This document shows positions 17,898 to 26,974 of a stretch of DNA of 64,000 nt, in pieces. Source of the stretch: Ramlibacter cellulosilyticus. Its GTDB lineage: Bacteria > Pseudomonadota > Gammaproteobacteria > Burkholderiales > Burkholderiaceae_C. The position numbers were made by a program, and so were the translations under genes. The DNA is taken from assembly GCF_014297465.1 (NCBI RefSeq), contig NZ_JACORT010000008.1, positions 186,001-250,000 on the forward strand. Direction: 5' to 3'. The first letter of the stretch is position 1, and every line of letters begins with the position of its first letter. The notes beneath the pieces are model-generated. The model was not told the origin of the DNA, did not search any database, and saw nothing but the letters and a program-made list of their open reading frames with translations.

Positions 17898-19114
17898 CAG
17901 TGCAGCTTCAGGATGAGGTAGTTGATCTTGGTGTTGATCCGCAGGATCACCTTGCGGATGATGTGGATCATCTCGCCGCTCTCCGTGTAGATCGCCGCGT
18001 TGCCCCGCGCGCCGGCTGCGAAGAAGACGTCGCGGAACTTGGGGTCCACGGTCAGCTTGACGGGGAAGCGCGCCGGAGGCGGCCCGGCCGCGCCGGTCTG
18101 CGGCAGTGCGACGCTGTTGACGGACTGGCCCTGGCCCTGCGCCCAGATGATGGAGTCCACCTTCGCCTTGATGATCTCGCCCGGCAGGGTCTCCAGCACG
18201 ATCTCGGCCTCGTCGCCCGGCTTCACCTGCGTGAGCTCGTTCTGGTCGTAGAGCGCAACGACCGTGAACTCGTCTTCCACGAAGGAGAGCGACGGCGTGT
18301 TGGCCAGCACGGCCACCATCGCGCCAGGGCGCAGCTGCACGTTCACGGGCGTGCCGTTCGCGGGCGCATAGGCGACGGTCTGCGCCAGCTCCCACTTCGC
18401 CTGTTCCAGCTGTGCGCGCGTCTGCGCGATCTGCGCCCACTCGCCGCCGGACTTCGCCCCCATGCGCTGGCGGATCTGGCGCTCGCCGGCGAGGGCCTGG
18501 CCCCACGCGCTGCGGGCCTGCGCCTCGGCGCTGCGGGCGCTATCGAGCGCGCTCTGCGCATTGCGAAGGTTGGTCTCCGCCTGCTCCAGGTCGAAGCGGT
18601 TGCCCGCGCCCTTCGCCACCAGCTCGCGGTTCTGCGCCGCGCGCCGCGTGGCCAGTTCCAGCTCGGCGCCCGCCTGCGCGACGCGCGCCGCCGCCTGGTC
18701 GATGGCCGACCGCGAGGACGAAACCTGCGCCACGGAGCCCGCCAGCTGCTCCTCCAGCTCGCGGCTGCTGCCCACCGTATTGGCGAGCTGCGCTTCCAGC
18801 GCATTCACCTGCAGCTGGTAGGGGGTGGGGTCGACGCGGTACAGGACGTCGCCCTTGCGCAAGGGCTTGTTGCCGTCCGCCACCTCGATCACCCGCCCGC
18901 GCACCTGCGAGGAGATGTTCGCGACGTACTTGATCACCCGGACGTCATGCGACGAAGGCGCGAAGACGTTGAGGGCCAGGATCAGCGCGGTGAGGCCCAC
19001 CACCGGGATGGTGACCACGATGACCATGGAGGCCGTGTTCCACGGCAGCCACTTGAACTTGAAGAAGATCAGCCAGACGAAGAACGAGTAGATCGCGAGC
19101 AGCAGGACTTCCAT
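17897..19114 (-). CDS. HlyD/EmrA-type membrane-fusion protein (YiaV-like)
   Basis: Periplasmic adaptor linking an inner-membrane partner to the NodT channel. The 405 residues start MEVLLLAIYSFFVWLIFFKFKWLPW, with a second N-terminal helix, then the biotinyl-lipoyl-like half ISSQVRGRVIEVADGNKPLRKGDVLYRVD (split across residues 70-100). A long coiled coil follows (residues about 105-240, alternating Ala/Glu/Arg). The barrel region ends near TVVALYDQNELTQVKPGDEAEIVLE. The start overlaps the DUF3302 stop by one base (TAATG). In E. coli, yiaV (HlyD-type) and yiaW (DUF3302) are paired the same way. No RND or MFS pump is adjacent; the DUF3302 protein may be the inner-membrane partner. Confidence 0.9.
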   Translation of the reverse strand: MEVLLLAIYSFFVWLIFFKFKWLPWNTASMVIVVTIPVVGLTALILALNVFAPSSHDVRVIKYVANISSQVRGRVIEVADGNKPLRKGDVLYRVDPTPYQLQVNALEAQLANTVGSSRELEEQLAGSVAQVSSSRSAIDQAAARVAQAGAELELATRRAAQNRELVAKGAGNRFDLEQAETNLRNAQSALDSARSAEAQARSAWGQALAGERQIRQRMGAKSGGEWAQIAQTRAQLEQAKWELAQTVAYAPANGTPVNVQLRPGAMVAVLANTPSLSFVEDEFTVVALYDQNELTQVKPGDEAEIVLETLPGEIIKAKVDSIIWAQGQGQSVNSVALPQTGAAGPPPARFPVKLTVDPKFRDVFFAAGARGNAAIYTESGEMIHIIRKVILRINTKINYLILKLH

Positions 19115-19677
19115 TACCGTGCTCCTCCCGCCACCGCTTCGGCCCGGGGCGGGTCGACGGCGGCCAGCACGGGCTGCGAGCGCGCGGCCGGCAGCGTCTC
19201 CAGGCGCTCCGTCAGCCGCTGGAGCTCGGGCGGCAGCGGGCCCTTGGCGGCCATGGCGGCCAGCTCGATGCGCAGTTGCGCGACCTGCTCCGGCGGCAGC
19301 TTGCCGGCGACGGCCAGGTTGCCGAGCTCCAGGTAGTAGTCCTCGTGCTTGTCGGTGCCGTAGACCGCGCGGTGGGCGATGGGCCGCGAGTAGGCCCACA
19401 GCCACGCGAAAGGCCACAGCATGCCGCCGAAGAACAGCGACAGCAGGCACAGCACGTGGATGGAGTCCTTCTGCGGATGGTGGCGCTTCTCCGCGATCTT
19501 CTCCGGCATCACGTGCACGATCCAGAAGGCCGCGATCGCGATGGCCGGGACGATGAAGATGATGACCCAGGACAGGACGTTGGCCGCCGAATCCAGGGCT
19601 TCCCCGGACAGGAACGAGGCGTGCGCCGCCAGGGGCGAAAGCAGCGCCGGCCAGGCGAGGGCGCGTCGCAGGTTCAT
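19114..19677 (-). CDS. DUF3302 inner-membrane protein (YiaW-like)
   Basis: Small inner-membrane protein of the DUF3302 family, found beside HlyD-type adaptors. From ATG 19677 (GGAG seven bases upstream) it has 187 residues: a possible signal or first helix (LAWPALLSPLAAHASFL), a helix VLSWVIIFIVPAIAIAAFWIVHVMPEKIAEKRHHPQKDS (the PEKIAEKRHHPQ segment is characteristic) and a third helix LCLLSLFFGGMLWPFAWLWAY. A charged Pro-rich tail follows. It is the first gene of the operon; its promoter must be in the 194-base gap shared with the divergent decarboxylase gene. The open frame reaches further upstream without family-like sequence. Confidence 0.82.
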   Translation of the reverse strand: MNLRRALAWPALLSPLAAHASFLSGEALDSAANVLSWVIIFIVPAIAIAAFWIVHVMPEKIAEKRHHPQKDSIHVLCLLSLFFGGMLWPFAWLWAYSRPIAHRAVYGTDKHEDYYLELGNLAVAGKLPPEQVAQLRIELAAMAAKGPLPPELQRLTERLETLPAARSQPVLAAVDPPRAEAVAGGAR

Positions 19678-19871
19678 GAGGTGCTCCGCTTTCGGGAAGT
19701 AATGCAGCCGGAAGCGTGCCCCACGCGCCGGGGCCGCGGAATTGCCCTTTGTGCCTACCGGCGGCGGGGCAGCCGGGTTGCCCCTAAGCCCTATGGGCGC
19801 GCCACGGGCCGAAGCGTAGTCTGCCCGCACCCTGCAGTAGCAGTCCCTTCCCATTTGCCCGGAGGACCCCC

Positions 19872-22655
19872 ATGGCCAAGGAAAGAGCCGCCGACAAGCC
19901 CAGCGAGCTGACCCTCGCCGATTTCTTCTCCGCGACGGACGCCCGCCGCGACCGCTGGAGCCGGCTCGAGGCCTGCGCGGAGGCCTACGGCGCGGGCCGC
20001 GGCGGCAGCAGCGACAAGCTGCTCGGCGAGATCCGCACGCTGCTCGATGGCATGGAGCCGCTGGAGCACTTCTGGGCCTACCCCGGCCCGGCGCTGATGC
20101 ATTCGCTGCGCGACCTGCTCGCCGGCGGCGACGGCGCTGCGTTCGCGGGCGCGGTGCACCGCATGAAGAGCACCATCTTCTCCGGCGCCTACCGGCGCGA
20201 CCCCTCCGCCTGGGTGCTCGAGGAGGAAACGGAGACCAGCCTCGCCGACCGCCTGCCGCCGGGCCTCGTCGACGGCACCTACAAGCCCTACTTCGAGCTG
20301 CTCACCGTGGCGCCCGAGGCCTCCCGCACGAACAGCTCGCAGCGCGAGCTGCGCAAGCTGCGCCGGCCCGAGGACCCGTTCACCTACGAGCCCGTGCAGG
20401 CCTCGAGCTTCGAGGACGCCATGGTGGCGGTCATCGTCAACACCAACCTGCAGGCCGTCGTGATCTACGACGGCTTCCAGTACAAGTCGCGCCACGCCCT
20501 GTCCGAGCTGGGCGAGCTGATCCGCCGGCACGTGAAGATTTCCGACGACGGCATGCCCAGCGCCTATGGCCTGCAGCTCGCCTCGGCGATCAAGAAGGTC
20601 CGCCCCGAGCTGGACATCTACCTCGTGAGCGAGCGCGGCGTGGAGGAGGCCGCCACCAGCGAGCAGAGCCGCCTGGTGCGCCGCGTCTTCTACGAGATCG
20701 AGGAGCTGATGGAGCTGCACCTGAGCATCATGGCCGGCGTGCAGGAGCGCTACGCCACGCCCTTCTTCGACAACCTCAAGAAGTACGCGGCGCGGCCGAT
20801 CGGCACCTTCCACGCGCTGCCCGTGGCGCGCGGCAAGTCGATCTTCAAGTCGAACTGGATCAAGGACATGGGCCAGTTCTACGGCGCCAACCTGTTCCTG
20901 GCCGAGTCGTCCGCCACCACCGGCGGCCTCGACAGCCTGCTGGACCCGGCGGGCAACATCAAGGAAGCGCAGGACAAGGCGGCGCGCGCCTTCGGGGCCG
21001 ACAAGGTTTTCTTCGGCACCAACGGCACGTCCACATCGAACAAGATCATCGTGCAGGCGGTGTGCCGGCCCGGTGACATCGTGCTCATCGACCGCAACTG
21101 CCACAAGTCGCACCACTACGGCCTGGTGCTGGCCGGCTCGCAGCCGCTGTACGTGGAAGCCTTCCCGATGGTGGAGTACTCCATGTACGGCGCCGTGCCG
21201 CTGCGCACCATCAAGCAGGCGCTGCTCACGCTGAAGGCAGAGGGCAACCTGGACAAGGTCCGCATGCTGGACCTGACCAACTGCACGTTCGACGGGCACA
21301 TGTACAACTGCCGCCGCGTCATGGAGGAATGCCTGGCCATCAAGCCGGACCTGATCTTCCTGTGGGACGAGGCGTGGTTCGGCTTCGCGCGCTTCTCGCC
21401 CTTCCACCGGGTTCGCACCGCCATGGGCGCGGCCGCGGCGCTGGAGGAGAAGTTCGCGTCCGAGGCCTACCGCGCCGAATACGCGGAGTGGAAGAAGTCC
21501 ATGGGCGGCAAGGTGGGCGCGGACCTGGACGCCGGCAACCCCGCGCTGCTCGAGACGCGCCTGCTGCCCGACCCGGAGAAGGCGCGCATCCGCGTCTACC
21601 AGGCCAACTCCACGCACAAGTCGATGTCGGCGCTGCGCCAGGGGTCCATGATCTTCGTGAAGGACCAGGACTTCCACGAGATCGAGGAGCAGTTCCACGA
21701 GGCCTTCTACACGCACACGTCGACGTCGCCCAACCAGCAGATCATCGCGTCGCTGGACCTCGCCCGCCGCCAGATGGAGCTGGAAGGCTACGAGCTGGTC
21801 ATGTCGGCGATCGACCTCGCGCTGGACCTGCGGCGCCAGGTGAACAACCACCCGCTGATCTCCAAGTACTTCCGCATCCTCACGCCGGGCGAGATGGTGC
21901 CCAGGGAGTTCCGCGCCTCGGGCGTCGAGGACTACGGCCGCAACGGTGCCTCCTGGAACAAGGTGGTGGACGCGTGGCACGAGGACGAGTTCGCCCTGGA
22001 CCCGACCCGCCTGACCATCGTCACCGGCCGCGCGGGCTTCGACGGCACGCAGTTCAAGGGCCTGCTCGCGAGCAAGTACGACGTGCAGATCAACAAGACG
22101 TCGCGCAACTCGATCCTGGTGCAGACCAACATCAACAACACGCGCAGCGACATCGCCCACCTGCTGAAGGTGCTGGCGGACGTGGCGCGCGACGTGGACC
22201 AGCGCCTGAAGGAGGCCGAGCCGGTGGAGCGCGAGGCTTTCGCCGCACGCGTCAAGTCGCTGATGGAGGACGTGCCGGACCTGCCCAACTTCAGCCGCTT
22301 CCACGACGCCTTCCGCGACAACGTCGAGGCCGGCACCTCCCAGGGCCACATGCGCGCCGCCTTCTTCACCGCCTACCGCGGCGAGGACTGCGACCACATC
22401 AAGCTGAACGATCCGCAGATCGACGAGCGCATCCGCAACGGCCCGCCGCTGGTGTCCGCGAACTTCGTCATCCCGTACCCGCCCGGCTTCCCGATCATGG
22501 TGCCGGGGCAGGTGATCGAGGCGGACACCATCACCTTCATGCGCAAGCTGGACGTGAAGGAGATCCACGGCTACGACGCGTCGCTCGGGCTGAAGCTGCT
22601 GAAGCCGGAGTCGCTGGGCAAGAGGGGCAAGAAGTCGTCGCCGGCCGACCTGTAG
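19872..22655 (+). CDS. PLP-dependent Orn/Lys/Arg-type decarboxylase
   Basis: Fold-type I amino-acid decarboxylase of the ornithine/lysine/arginine family; exact substrate uncertain. The 927-residue protein is longer than the usual 710-760. Residues 1-150 are an unfamiliar extension, followed by a wing-like region (VVIYDGFQYKSRHAL...) and the major domain: VFFGTNGTSTSNKIIVQA, DRNCHKSHHYGLVLAG near residue 405, DLIFLWDEAWFGFARF near 495-510, and the PLP-lysine segment STHKSMSALRQGSMI near residue 580. GGAGG is six bases before the ATG. It is followed 25 nt later by two AspT-like exchangers, so decarboxylation coupled to substrate/product exchange is likely. In the AspT paradigm the enzyme is aspartate 4-decarboxylase, which is a different family. 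Confidence 0.88.
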   Translation: MAKERAADKPSELTLADFFSATDARRDRWSRLEACAEAYGAGRGGSSDKLLGEIRTLLDGMEPLEHFWAYPGPALMHSLRDLLAGGDGAAFAGAVHRMKSTIFSGAYRRDPSAWVLEEETETSLADRLPPGLVDGTYKPYFELLTVAPEASRTNSSQRELRKLRRPEDPFTYEPVQASSFEDAMVAVIVNTNLQAVVIYDGFQYKSRHALSELGELIRRHVKISDDGMPSAYGLQLASAIKKVRPELDIYLVSERGVEEAATSEQSRLVRRVFYEIEELMELHLSIMAGVQERYATPFFDNLKKYAARPIGTFHALPVARGKSIFKSNWIKDMGQFYGANLFLAESSATTGGLDSLLDPAGNIKEAQDKAARAFGADKVFFGTNGTSTSNKIIVQAVCRPGDIVLIDRNCHKSHHYGLVLAGSQPLYVEAFPMVEYSMYGAVPLRTIKQALLTLKAEGNLDKVRMLDLTNCTFDGHMYNCRRVMEECLAIKPDLIFLWDEAWFGFARFSPFHRVRTAMGAAAALEEKFASEAYRAEYAEWKKSMGGKVGADLDAGNPALLETRLLPDPEKARIRVYQANSTHKSMSALRQGSMIFVKDQDFHEIEEQFHEAFYTHTSTSPNQQIIASLDLARRQMELEGYELVMSAIDLALDLRRQVNNHPLISKYFRILTPGEMVPREFRASGVEDYGRNGASWNKVVDAWHEDEFALDPTRLTIVTGRAGFDGTQFKGLLASKYDVQINKTSRNSILVQTNINNTRSDIAHLLKVLADVARDVDQRLKEAEPVEREAFAARVKSLMEDVPDLPNFSRFHDAFRDNVEAGTSQGHMRAAFFTAYRGEDCDHIKLNDPQIDERIRNGPPLVSANFVIPYPPGFPIMVPGQVIEADTITFMRKLDVKEIHGYDASLGLKLLKPESLGKRGKKSSPADL

Positions 22656-22680
22656 AGCCGACATTCCAGAGGAGATTGAG

Positions 22681-24381
22681 ATGCAATCGTTGTTCCAATG
22701 GATGGCGGACAACCCGTTCGCCCTCTTGTTCATCGCGGTGGGGCTGGCCGTCTGGGTCGGGCGCTTCAGCTTCAAGGGCTACGGGCTGGGCATGGTGGCC
22801 GCGGCCATCATCATCGGCTGCGGCATGTCCACGTGGGCCTCGGTCTACGGCGTCAAGCTGGAGCTGAACAACTTCGCCAAGAGCCTCTTCTACTACCTGT
22901 TCATGTACGGCGTGGGGCTGCGGGTCGGGCCTTCGTTCGTGAACAGCCTGAAGGGCGACGGGCTGACGTTCACGCTGCTGGCGTTCATCGCCTCGGTGCT
23001 GGGCCTCGGCCTCTGCGTGATCGGCGCCAAGATGCTGGAGCTGCCGCCCGGCGCCGCCGGCGGGCTGCTCGCGGGTTCGCAGACCATGTCCGCGGCCATC
23101 GGCTCCGCGGAGCAGGCCGTGACGCAGGGCGCGGTGAAGCTCGCGGCGGGCACGACGCCGGAGCAGGTCTCCGCGATGATCGCGCTCTCCTACGGCATCA
23201 GCTACATCTGGGGCACGGTCGGCATCATCCTGATCTGCAAGTACCTGCCCAAGTGGTGGGGGCTGGACGCCAGGGCGGCCGCGGCGGAGTACGAGCGCGA
23301 GCACGGCGTGCGCAACGTGGACGACGTGGGCCTCAGCGGCTACCGTCCTTTCGCCGTGCGGGCCTACAAGCTCGAGAACGCGCAGTGGAGCGGCAAGAGC
23401 ATCCAGGACTTCCGCGACCAGTACCCGGAATACCGGGTGATCAACGTGCGGCGCGGCCAGGAGATCCTGGGCAGCGACCCGACGCTGAAGGTGATGTCCG
23501 GCGACGTGGTGGCGCTGGCCGGAACGCGCGGCGACATGACGGCCAACCTCGGCATCATCGGCCCCGAAGTCGACGACCGCCAGGTGCTGAACATCCCGCT
23601 GGCCCAGGCGGAAGTGCTGCTGACGAACAAGGATGCCGTGGGCCGCACGCTCGGCTCCTTCAGCCGCGGCGAGCTCGCCGGCCAGCTGCAGGTCACGCGC
23701 ATCGAGCGCGCCGGCGTGCCCATCCCGGTGGGCACCGACACCGAGCTGCAGCGCATGGACGTGATCTTCATCGCCGGCGTGCAGGGCGCCGTGAAGCGCG
23801 CGGCCGAGCTCCTGGGCCGCTTCGCGACGCCCAGCACGGCCACCGACCTGCTGACGCTGTCCGTGGGCATGATCCTCGGCCTGCTGATCGGCGCGATCTC
23901 CTTCCCGGCGTTCGGCGCCAGCGTGGGCCTCGGCAACGCGGGCGGCCTGCTGGTCTCCGGCGTGATCATCTCCTCGCTGCAGTCGCGGCTGCGCTTCTTC
24001 GGCAACACGCCCAATGCCGCGCGCAACATCCTGGAGGACCTGGGCCTCGTGGTGTTCGTCGCCATCGTGGGCATCAACGCCGGCAACTCGCTGCTGGCGC
24101 AGCTCACGGGCGTGCTGGCGCTGAAGATCTTCGTCGTCGGCTTCATCGCCTGCACGATCCCGCCCTTCGTGGTCTGGGCGATCGGCTACCACGTGTTCAA
24201 GATCAACCCCGCCGTGCTGATGGGCGGCGTGGCCGGTGCGCGCTCGCACTCCGGCCCGTGCCGCGAGGCCGCGAAGGAGATCAACAGCACCGTGCCGTGG
24301 ATCGGCTTCCCGGTGGCGTATGCCGTCAGCGGCATCCTGCTGACGATCTTCGGCTACTTCGCGATGGTGCTCGCGCAGTAG
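22681..24381 (+). CDS. AspT-like amino acid exchanger 1 (AAEx family)
   Basis: Secondary transporter of the aspartate:alanine exchanger family, 566 residues, with a duplicated membrane domain around a cytoplasmic pair of TrkA_C/RCK_C domains. First membrane half: WMADNPFALLFIAVGLAVWVG through the GGLLAGSQTMSAAIGSAEQA motif (residues about 125-143). The soluble part (about 210-375) has two RCK_C-like units (SIQDFRDQYPEYRVINVRRG and GELAGQLQVTRIERAGVPI). Second half: VGIINAGNSLL-type helix and GGVAGARSHSGPCREAAKE near residue 515, which differs from the GALAGAQT motif of the next gene. GAGG precedes the ATG. It lies 25 nt after the decarboxylase gene, in the same operon. Confidence 0.9.
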   Translation: MQSLFQWMADNPFALLFIAVGLAVWVGRFSFKGYGLGMVAAAIIIGCGMSTWASVYGVKLELNNFAKSLFYYLFMYGVGLRVGPSFVNSLKGDGLTFTLLAFIASVLGLGLCVIGAKMLELPPGAAGGLLAGSQTMSAAIGSAEQAVTQGAVKLAAGTTPEQVSAMIALSYGISYIWGTVGIILICKYLPKWWGLDARAAAAEYEREHGVRNVDDVGLSGYRPFAVRAYKLENAQWSGKSIQDFRDQYPEYRVINVRRGQEILGSDPTLKVMSGDVVALAGTRGDMTANLGIIGPEVDDRQVLNIPLAQAEVLLTNKDAVGRTLGSFSRGELAGQLQVTRIERAGVPIPVGTDTELQRMDVIFIAGVQGAVKRAAELLGRFATPSTATDLLTLSVGMILGLLIGAISFPAFGASVGLGNAGGLLVSGVIISSLQSRLRFFGNTPNAARNILEDLGLVVFVAIVGINAGNSLLAQLTGVLALKIFVVGFIACTIPPFVVWAIGYHVFKINPAVLMGGVAGARSHSGPCREAAKEINSTVPWIGFPVAYAVSGILLTIFGYFAMVLAQ

Positions 24382-24462
24382 GGCGGTGGGTTCGGGAAAC
24401 GCCGGGGCGGCCGTTCGCGGTTGCACCCGGCGTTTTCGCTTGGACGGAAGGAGGAGGACGAC

Positions 24463-26154
24463 ATGGAATGGCTCGCGCCCTTTTTCGAGAAGAACCCCGA
24501 GGTGCCCACCTTCCTGGCCATCGGCCTGGGTTACTGGATCGGCAGCTGGAAGATCCGCGGCGTGGGCATCGGCCCGGTCACCGGCTCGCTGCTCGCGGGC
24601 GTGCTGATCGGCTATTTCTTCCACGTGCCGGTCTCGGACACGGCGAAGTCGCTGCTGTTCCTGCTGTTCATGTACGGCATCGGCTATTCCGCGGGGCCCG
24701 GCTTCGTGCGTGGCGTGCGCGAGGGGGGCTGGCGATGGGTGGCGGTGGGCACCATCATCCCGGCCGCGGGCTTGCTGACCGCGTACGCGATGGCGCGCGT
24801 GCTGCAGCTGGAGGTGGGCTATGCGGCCGGCATGATGTCCGGCGGCCTGACCGAGTCGCCGGTGATCGGGACGGCGAGCGAGGCCATCCGCAGCCTGCCC
24901 ATCGCGGAAGCCGAGAAGCAGCGGCTCGTCACGCAGATCCCGGTGGCGGACGCCCTTTGCTACCTGTTCGGTACCGTGGGGCTGATCCTCTTCTGCTCGC
25001 ACGTGGGGCCGTGGCTGCTGCGCATCGACATGAAGGCCGAGGCGCTGAAGCTCGAACAGGAGATGGGCCTGGAGCGGGAAGCGCGCGGCGTGAGTTCCGC
25101 GTGGCACATGTTCGAGCTGCGCGCGTACGAGATCGCGCCCGGCGGGCCCGCGGTGGGCAAGACCATCGCGCAGGCGGAGAACGCGCTGGCGAACGAGCGC
25201 ATTTTCATCGAGCGCGTGCGCCGGGGCGGCGAGATCGTGCCCGTGCGCTCCGACCTCGTGCTGCAGGCCGATGACGTGGTCGGCGCGATCGGGCGGCAGG
25301 AGGCGCTGCTGCGCAGCGTGGGCGACCGCCGCCGCGAGGTGTTCGACCGCGAGCTGCTGGACGTGCCTTCGGCGACCTTCGACGTGGTGCTGACGAACAA
25401 GGAGTTCTCGGGCCGCACGCTGGAGGAGATCGCGGGCGCCGAGGAGCAGTTCCGCGGCGTTTTCCTGCGGGAGATCCGGCGCGGCAACGAGCGCATTCCC
25501 ATCGCGCGCGGCACGCGCATCTACCGCGGCGACCTGCTCACGCTGCACGGCCTGGAGCCGGCGGTGCGCCGCGTGGCGGCGGCGCTCGGCGACGTGCTGC
25601 AAAGCCGTGGCACCGACTACGTCTCTCTCGGCCTCGCGATCTTCATCGGGGCGCTGCTGGGGCTGGTGCTGGCTTTCCACGTGGGCGACGTGCGCATCGC
25701 GCTGGGGGCGAGCGTGGCCACGCTGCTGGTGGGGCTGGCGGTGGGCTGGCGCAATTCGGTGCGGCCCAACTTCGCGCTGCTGGGCGACGACGCGATCGAC
25801 CTGATGAAATCGGTGGGGCTGGCGGGCTTCGTGGCGATGATCGGGTTCAAGGCGGGGCCGGTGTTCCTGCAGGCCCTGCGGGAGGTGGGCGTGTCGGTGT
25901 TCTTCGGCGGCGTGGTGGTGACGCTGGTTCCATTGGTCACCGGCTTGTTCGTCGGGCGCTACGTGCTCGGATTGAATCCGCTGCTGCTGCTCGGTGCATT
26001 GGCCGGTGCGCAGACGATGACGGCGGGCCTGGCTGCGGTGCAGGAGCGGTCGGAGAGCCCGGTGGCGGTGATCGGGTACTCCAGCACGGTGGCGTTCGGG
26101 CACGTGCTGATCTCGATCGGGGGGACGGCGCTGGTGTGGATGTTGCACGGATGA
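24463..26154 (+). CDS. AspT-like amino acid exchanger 2 (AAEx family)
   Basis: Second AAEx-family exchanger, 563 residues from ATG 24463, which has AAGGAGGAGG upstream (a longer frame from 24421 lacks support). Same layout as the neighbour: membrane half 1 with AAGMMSGGLTESPVIGTAS near residues 120-138, two RCK_C-like units (about 205-370), and membrane half 2 with LGALAGAQTMTAGLAAVQ near residue 507. The two paralogues differ at both substrate-site motifs, so they may bind different amino acids or form a heteromer. The 81-base gap after exchanger 1 shows no obvious terminator. It is the last gene of the decarboxylase operon, followed by a palindromic repeat. Confidence 0.9.
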   Translation: MEWLAPFFEKNPEVPTFLAIGLGYWIGSWKIRGVGIGPVTGSLLAGVLIGYFFHVPVSDTAKSLLFLLFMYGIGYSAGPGFVRGVREGGWRWVAVGTIIPAAGLLTAYAMARVLQLEVGYAAGMMSGGLTESPVIGTASEAIRSLPIAEAEKQRLVTQIPVADALCYLFGTVGLILFCSHVGPWLLRIDMKAEALKLEQEMGLEREARGVSSAWHMFELRAYEIAPGGPAVGKTIAQAENALANERIFIERVRRGGEIVPVRSDLVLQADDVVGAIGRQEALLRSVGDRRREVFDRELLDVPSATFDVVLTNKEFSGRTLEEIAGAEEQFRGVFLREIRRGNERIPIARGTRIYRGDLLTLHGLEPAVRRVAAALGDVLQSRGTDYVSLGLAIFIGALLGLVLAFHVGDVRIALGASVATLLVGLAVGWRNSVRPNFALLGDDAIDLMKSVGLAGFVAMIGFKAGPVFLQALREVGVSVFFGGVVVTLVPLVTGLFVGRYVLGLNPLLLLGALAGAQTMTAGLAAVQERSESPVAVIGYSSTVAFGHVLISIGGTALVWMLHG

Positions 26155-26180
26155 GGCAGGCGGCGATGCTTGCTTTCTTC

Positions 26181-26230
26181 GTAGGGTGGCGGCGCGCCTG
26201 CGCCGGAAGGTGAGCGAAGCGAACCCCACC
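26181..26230. repeat. GTAGGGTGG-family palindromic repeat
   Basis: Unit GTAGGGTGGCGGCGCGCCTGCGCC... ending GCGAACCCCACCG; the internal GGCGGCGCG/CGCCTGCGCC and the ends can pair. It lies just after the decarboxylase-AspT operon and may end or stabilise its transcript. Confidence 0.75.
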
Positions 26231-26309
26231 GCCGATGCGCATGCATCGCGTCCTACACCACCGGATCACGTCCTTCCCTAGCATCGCCGTTTTCGGAGAG
26301 AAGACAACG

Positions 26310-26516
26310 ATGGTCCCCTCGCAGAACCGCCAACGTTCCGCCCGCCAGGAACGCATCGACATCAGCTACGACTACGCCGTGTGCGCTTGGGCGCGCCACT
26401 TCAACGTGAGCGAGAAACGCGTCAAGGAAGCCGTTGCCGCGGTCGGCGACGACGCCGACCGGGTGCGCGAGCACCTGGGGCGCGAGCGCAAGTCGGATCG
26501 TCCGTCGGCCAACTGA
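26310..26516 (+). CDS. Small DUF3606 protein
   Basis: A 68-residue protein that matches the short DUF3606 family: a basic, Gln/Arg-rich lead (SQNRQRSARQERIDIS) followed by the pattern YDYAVCAWARHFNVSEKRVKEAVAAVG and a final DRVREHL. The second half looks like a small helix-turn-helix-like fold, but no DNA-binding function is established for the family. Start ATG 26310 has AGAGAAG upstream; the open frame extends to 26235 but the extra residues are not family-like. It faces the TIGR02588 gene, 13 bases away, convergently. Confidence 0.8.
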   Translation: MVPSQNRQRSARQERIDISYDYAVCAWARHFNVSEKRVKEAVAAVGDDADRVREHLGRERKSDRPSAN

Positions 26517-26529
26517 CCGGCGCACCCGG

Positions 26530-26967
26530 TCAGGGTGCCTGGTAGCTGTGCAGCGAGAGCTCCAGCCGTGCGTGGGCCGGATCGTGCGTGAAGAACAGGC
26601 CGGCTTCGCGCGAGGAGCCCGGCGGGACATAGGCGAATTCGGTGTCCGCCCGCTCGACGACGCGGCCACCCTCGCTCAGCGTGCCGGCCAGGCGCAGGTT
26701 CTCCGCAGCGGCGGGGCCGCGGTTGCGCACGCGGACGCGCACGTGGAATCTGTGCTCCTGCGCGGTGACGGCGACGACTTCCGCGACCGGGTCCGGCGGC
26801 CCCTCGCCGCCGCGCAAGGCGTCCGCCACCAGGAACACGAGGGTGCCGGCGACCAGCACGGCACCGATCGCGGCGACGATCCATTCCCAGACCGTCGGCG
26901 GCGCCTCGCCCTGCTGCTTCGCATCGCGGTCGTCCCCGCGTGCCCCGTTGCGATCTGGATTCCCCAT
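26530..26967 (-). CDS. TIGR02588 family protein, single-span
   Basis: A 145-residue protein with a short charged N-terminus, one membrane helix (VWEWIVAAIGAVLVAGTLVFLV, residues about 26-48) and an extracytoplasmic domain with the immunoglobulin-like pattern HRFHVRVRVRNRGPAAAENLRLAG. This fits the TIGR02588 family, which is known to sit next to TIGR02587 membrane proteins, as here (7-base gap). Start ATG 26967 chosen because the longer frame runs back through the upstream gene. Function of the pair is unknown. Confidence 0.8.
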   Translation of the reverse strand: MGNPDRNGARGDDRDAKQQGEAPPTVWEWIVAAIGAVLVAGTLVFLVADALRGGEGPPDPVAEVVAVTAQEHRFHVRVRVRNRGPAAAENLRLAGTLSEGGRVVERADTEFAYVPPGSSREAGLFFTHDPAHARLELSLHSYQAP

Positions 26968-26974
26968 CGCGCCC

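Noticed and set aside
22537-26229. 1230-residue open frame opposite the AspT genes
   Set aside because: Antisense to both exchangers; no recognisable domain.
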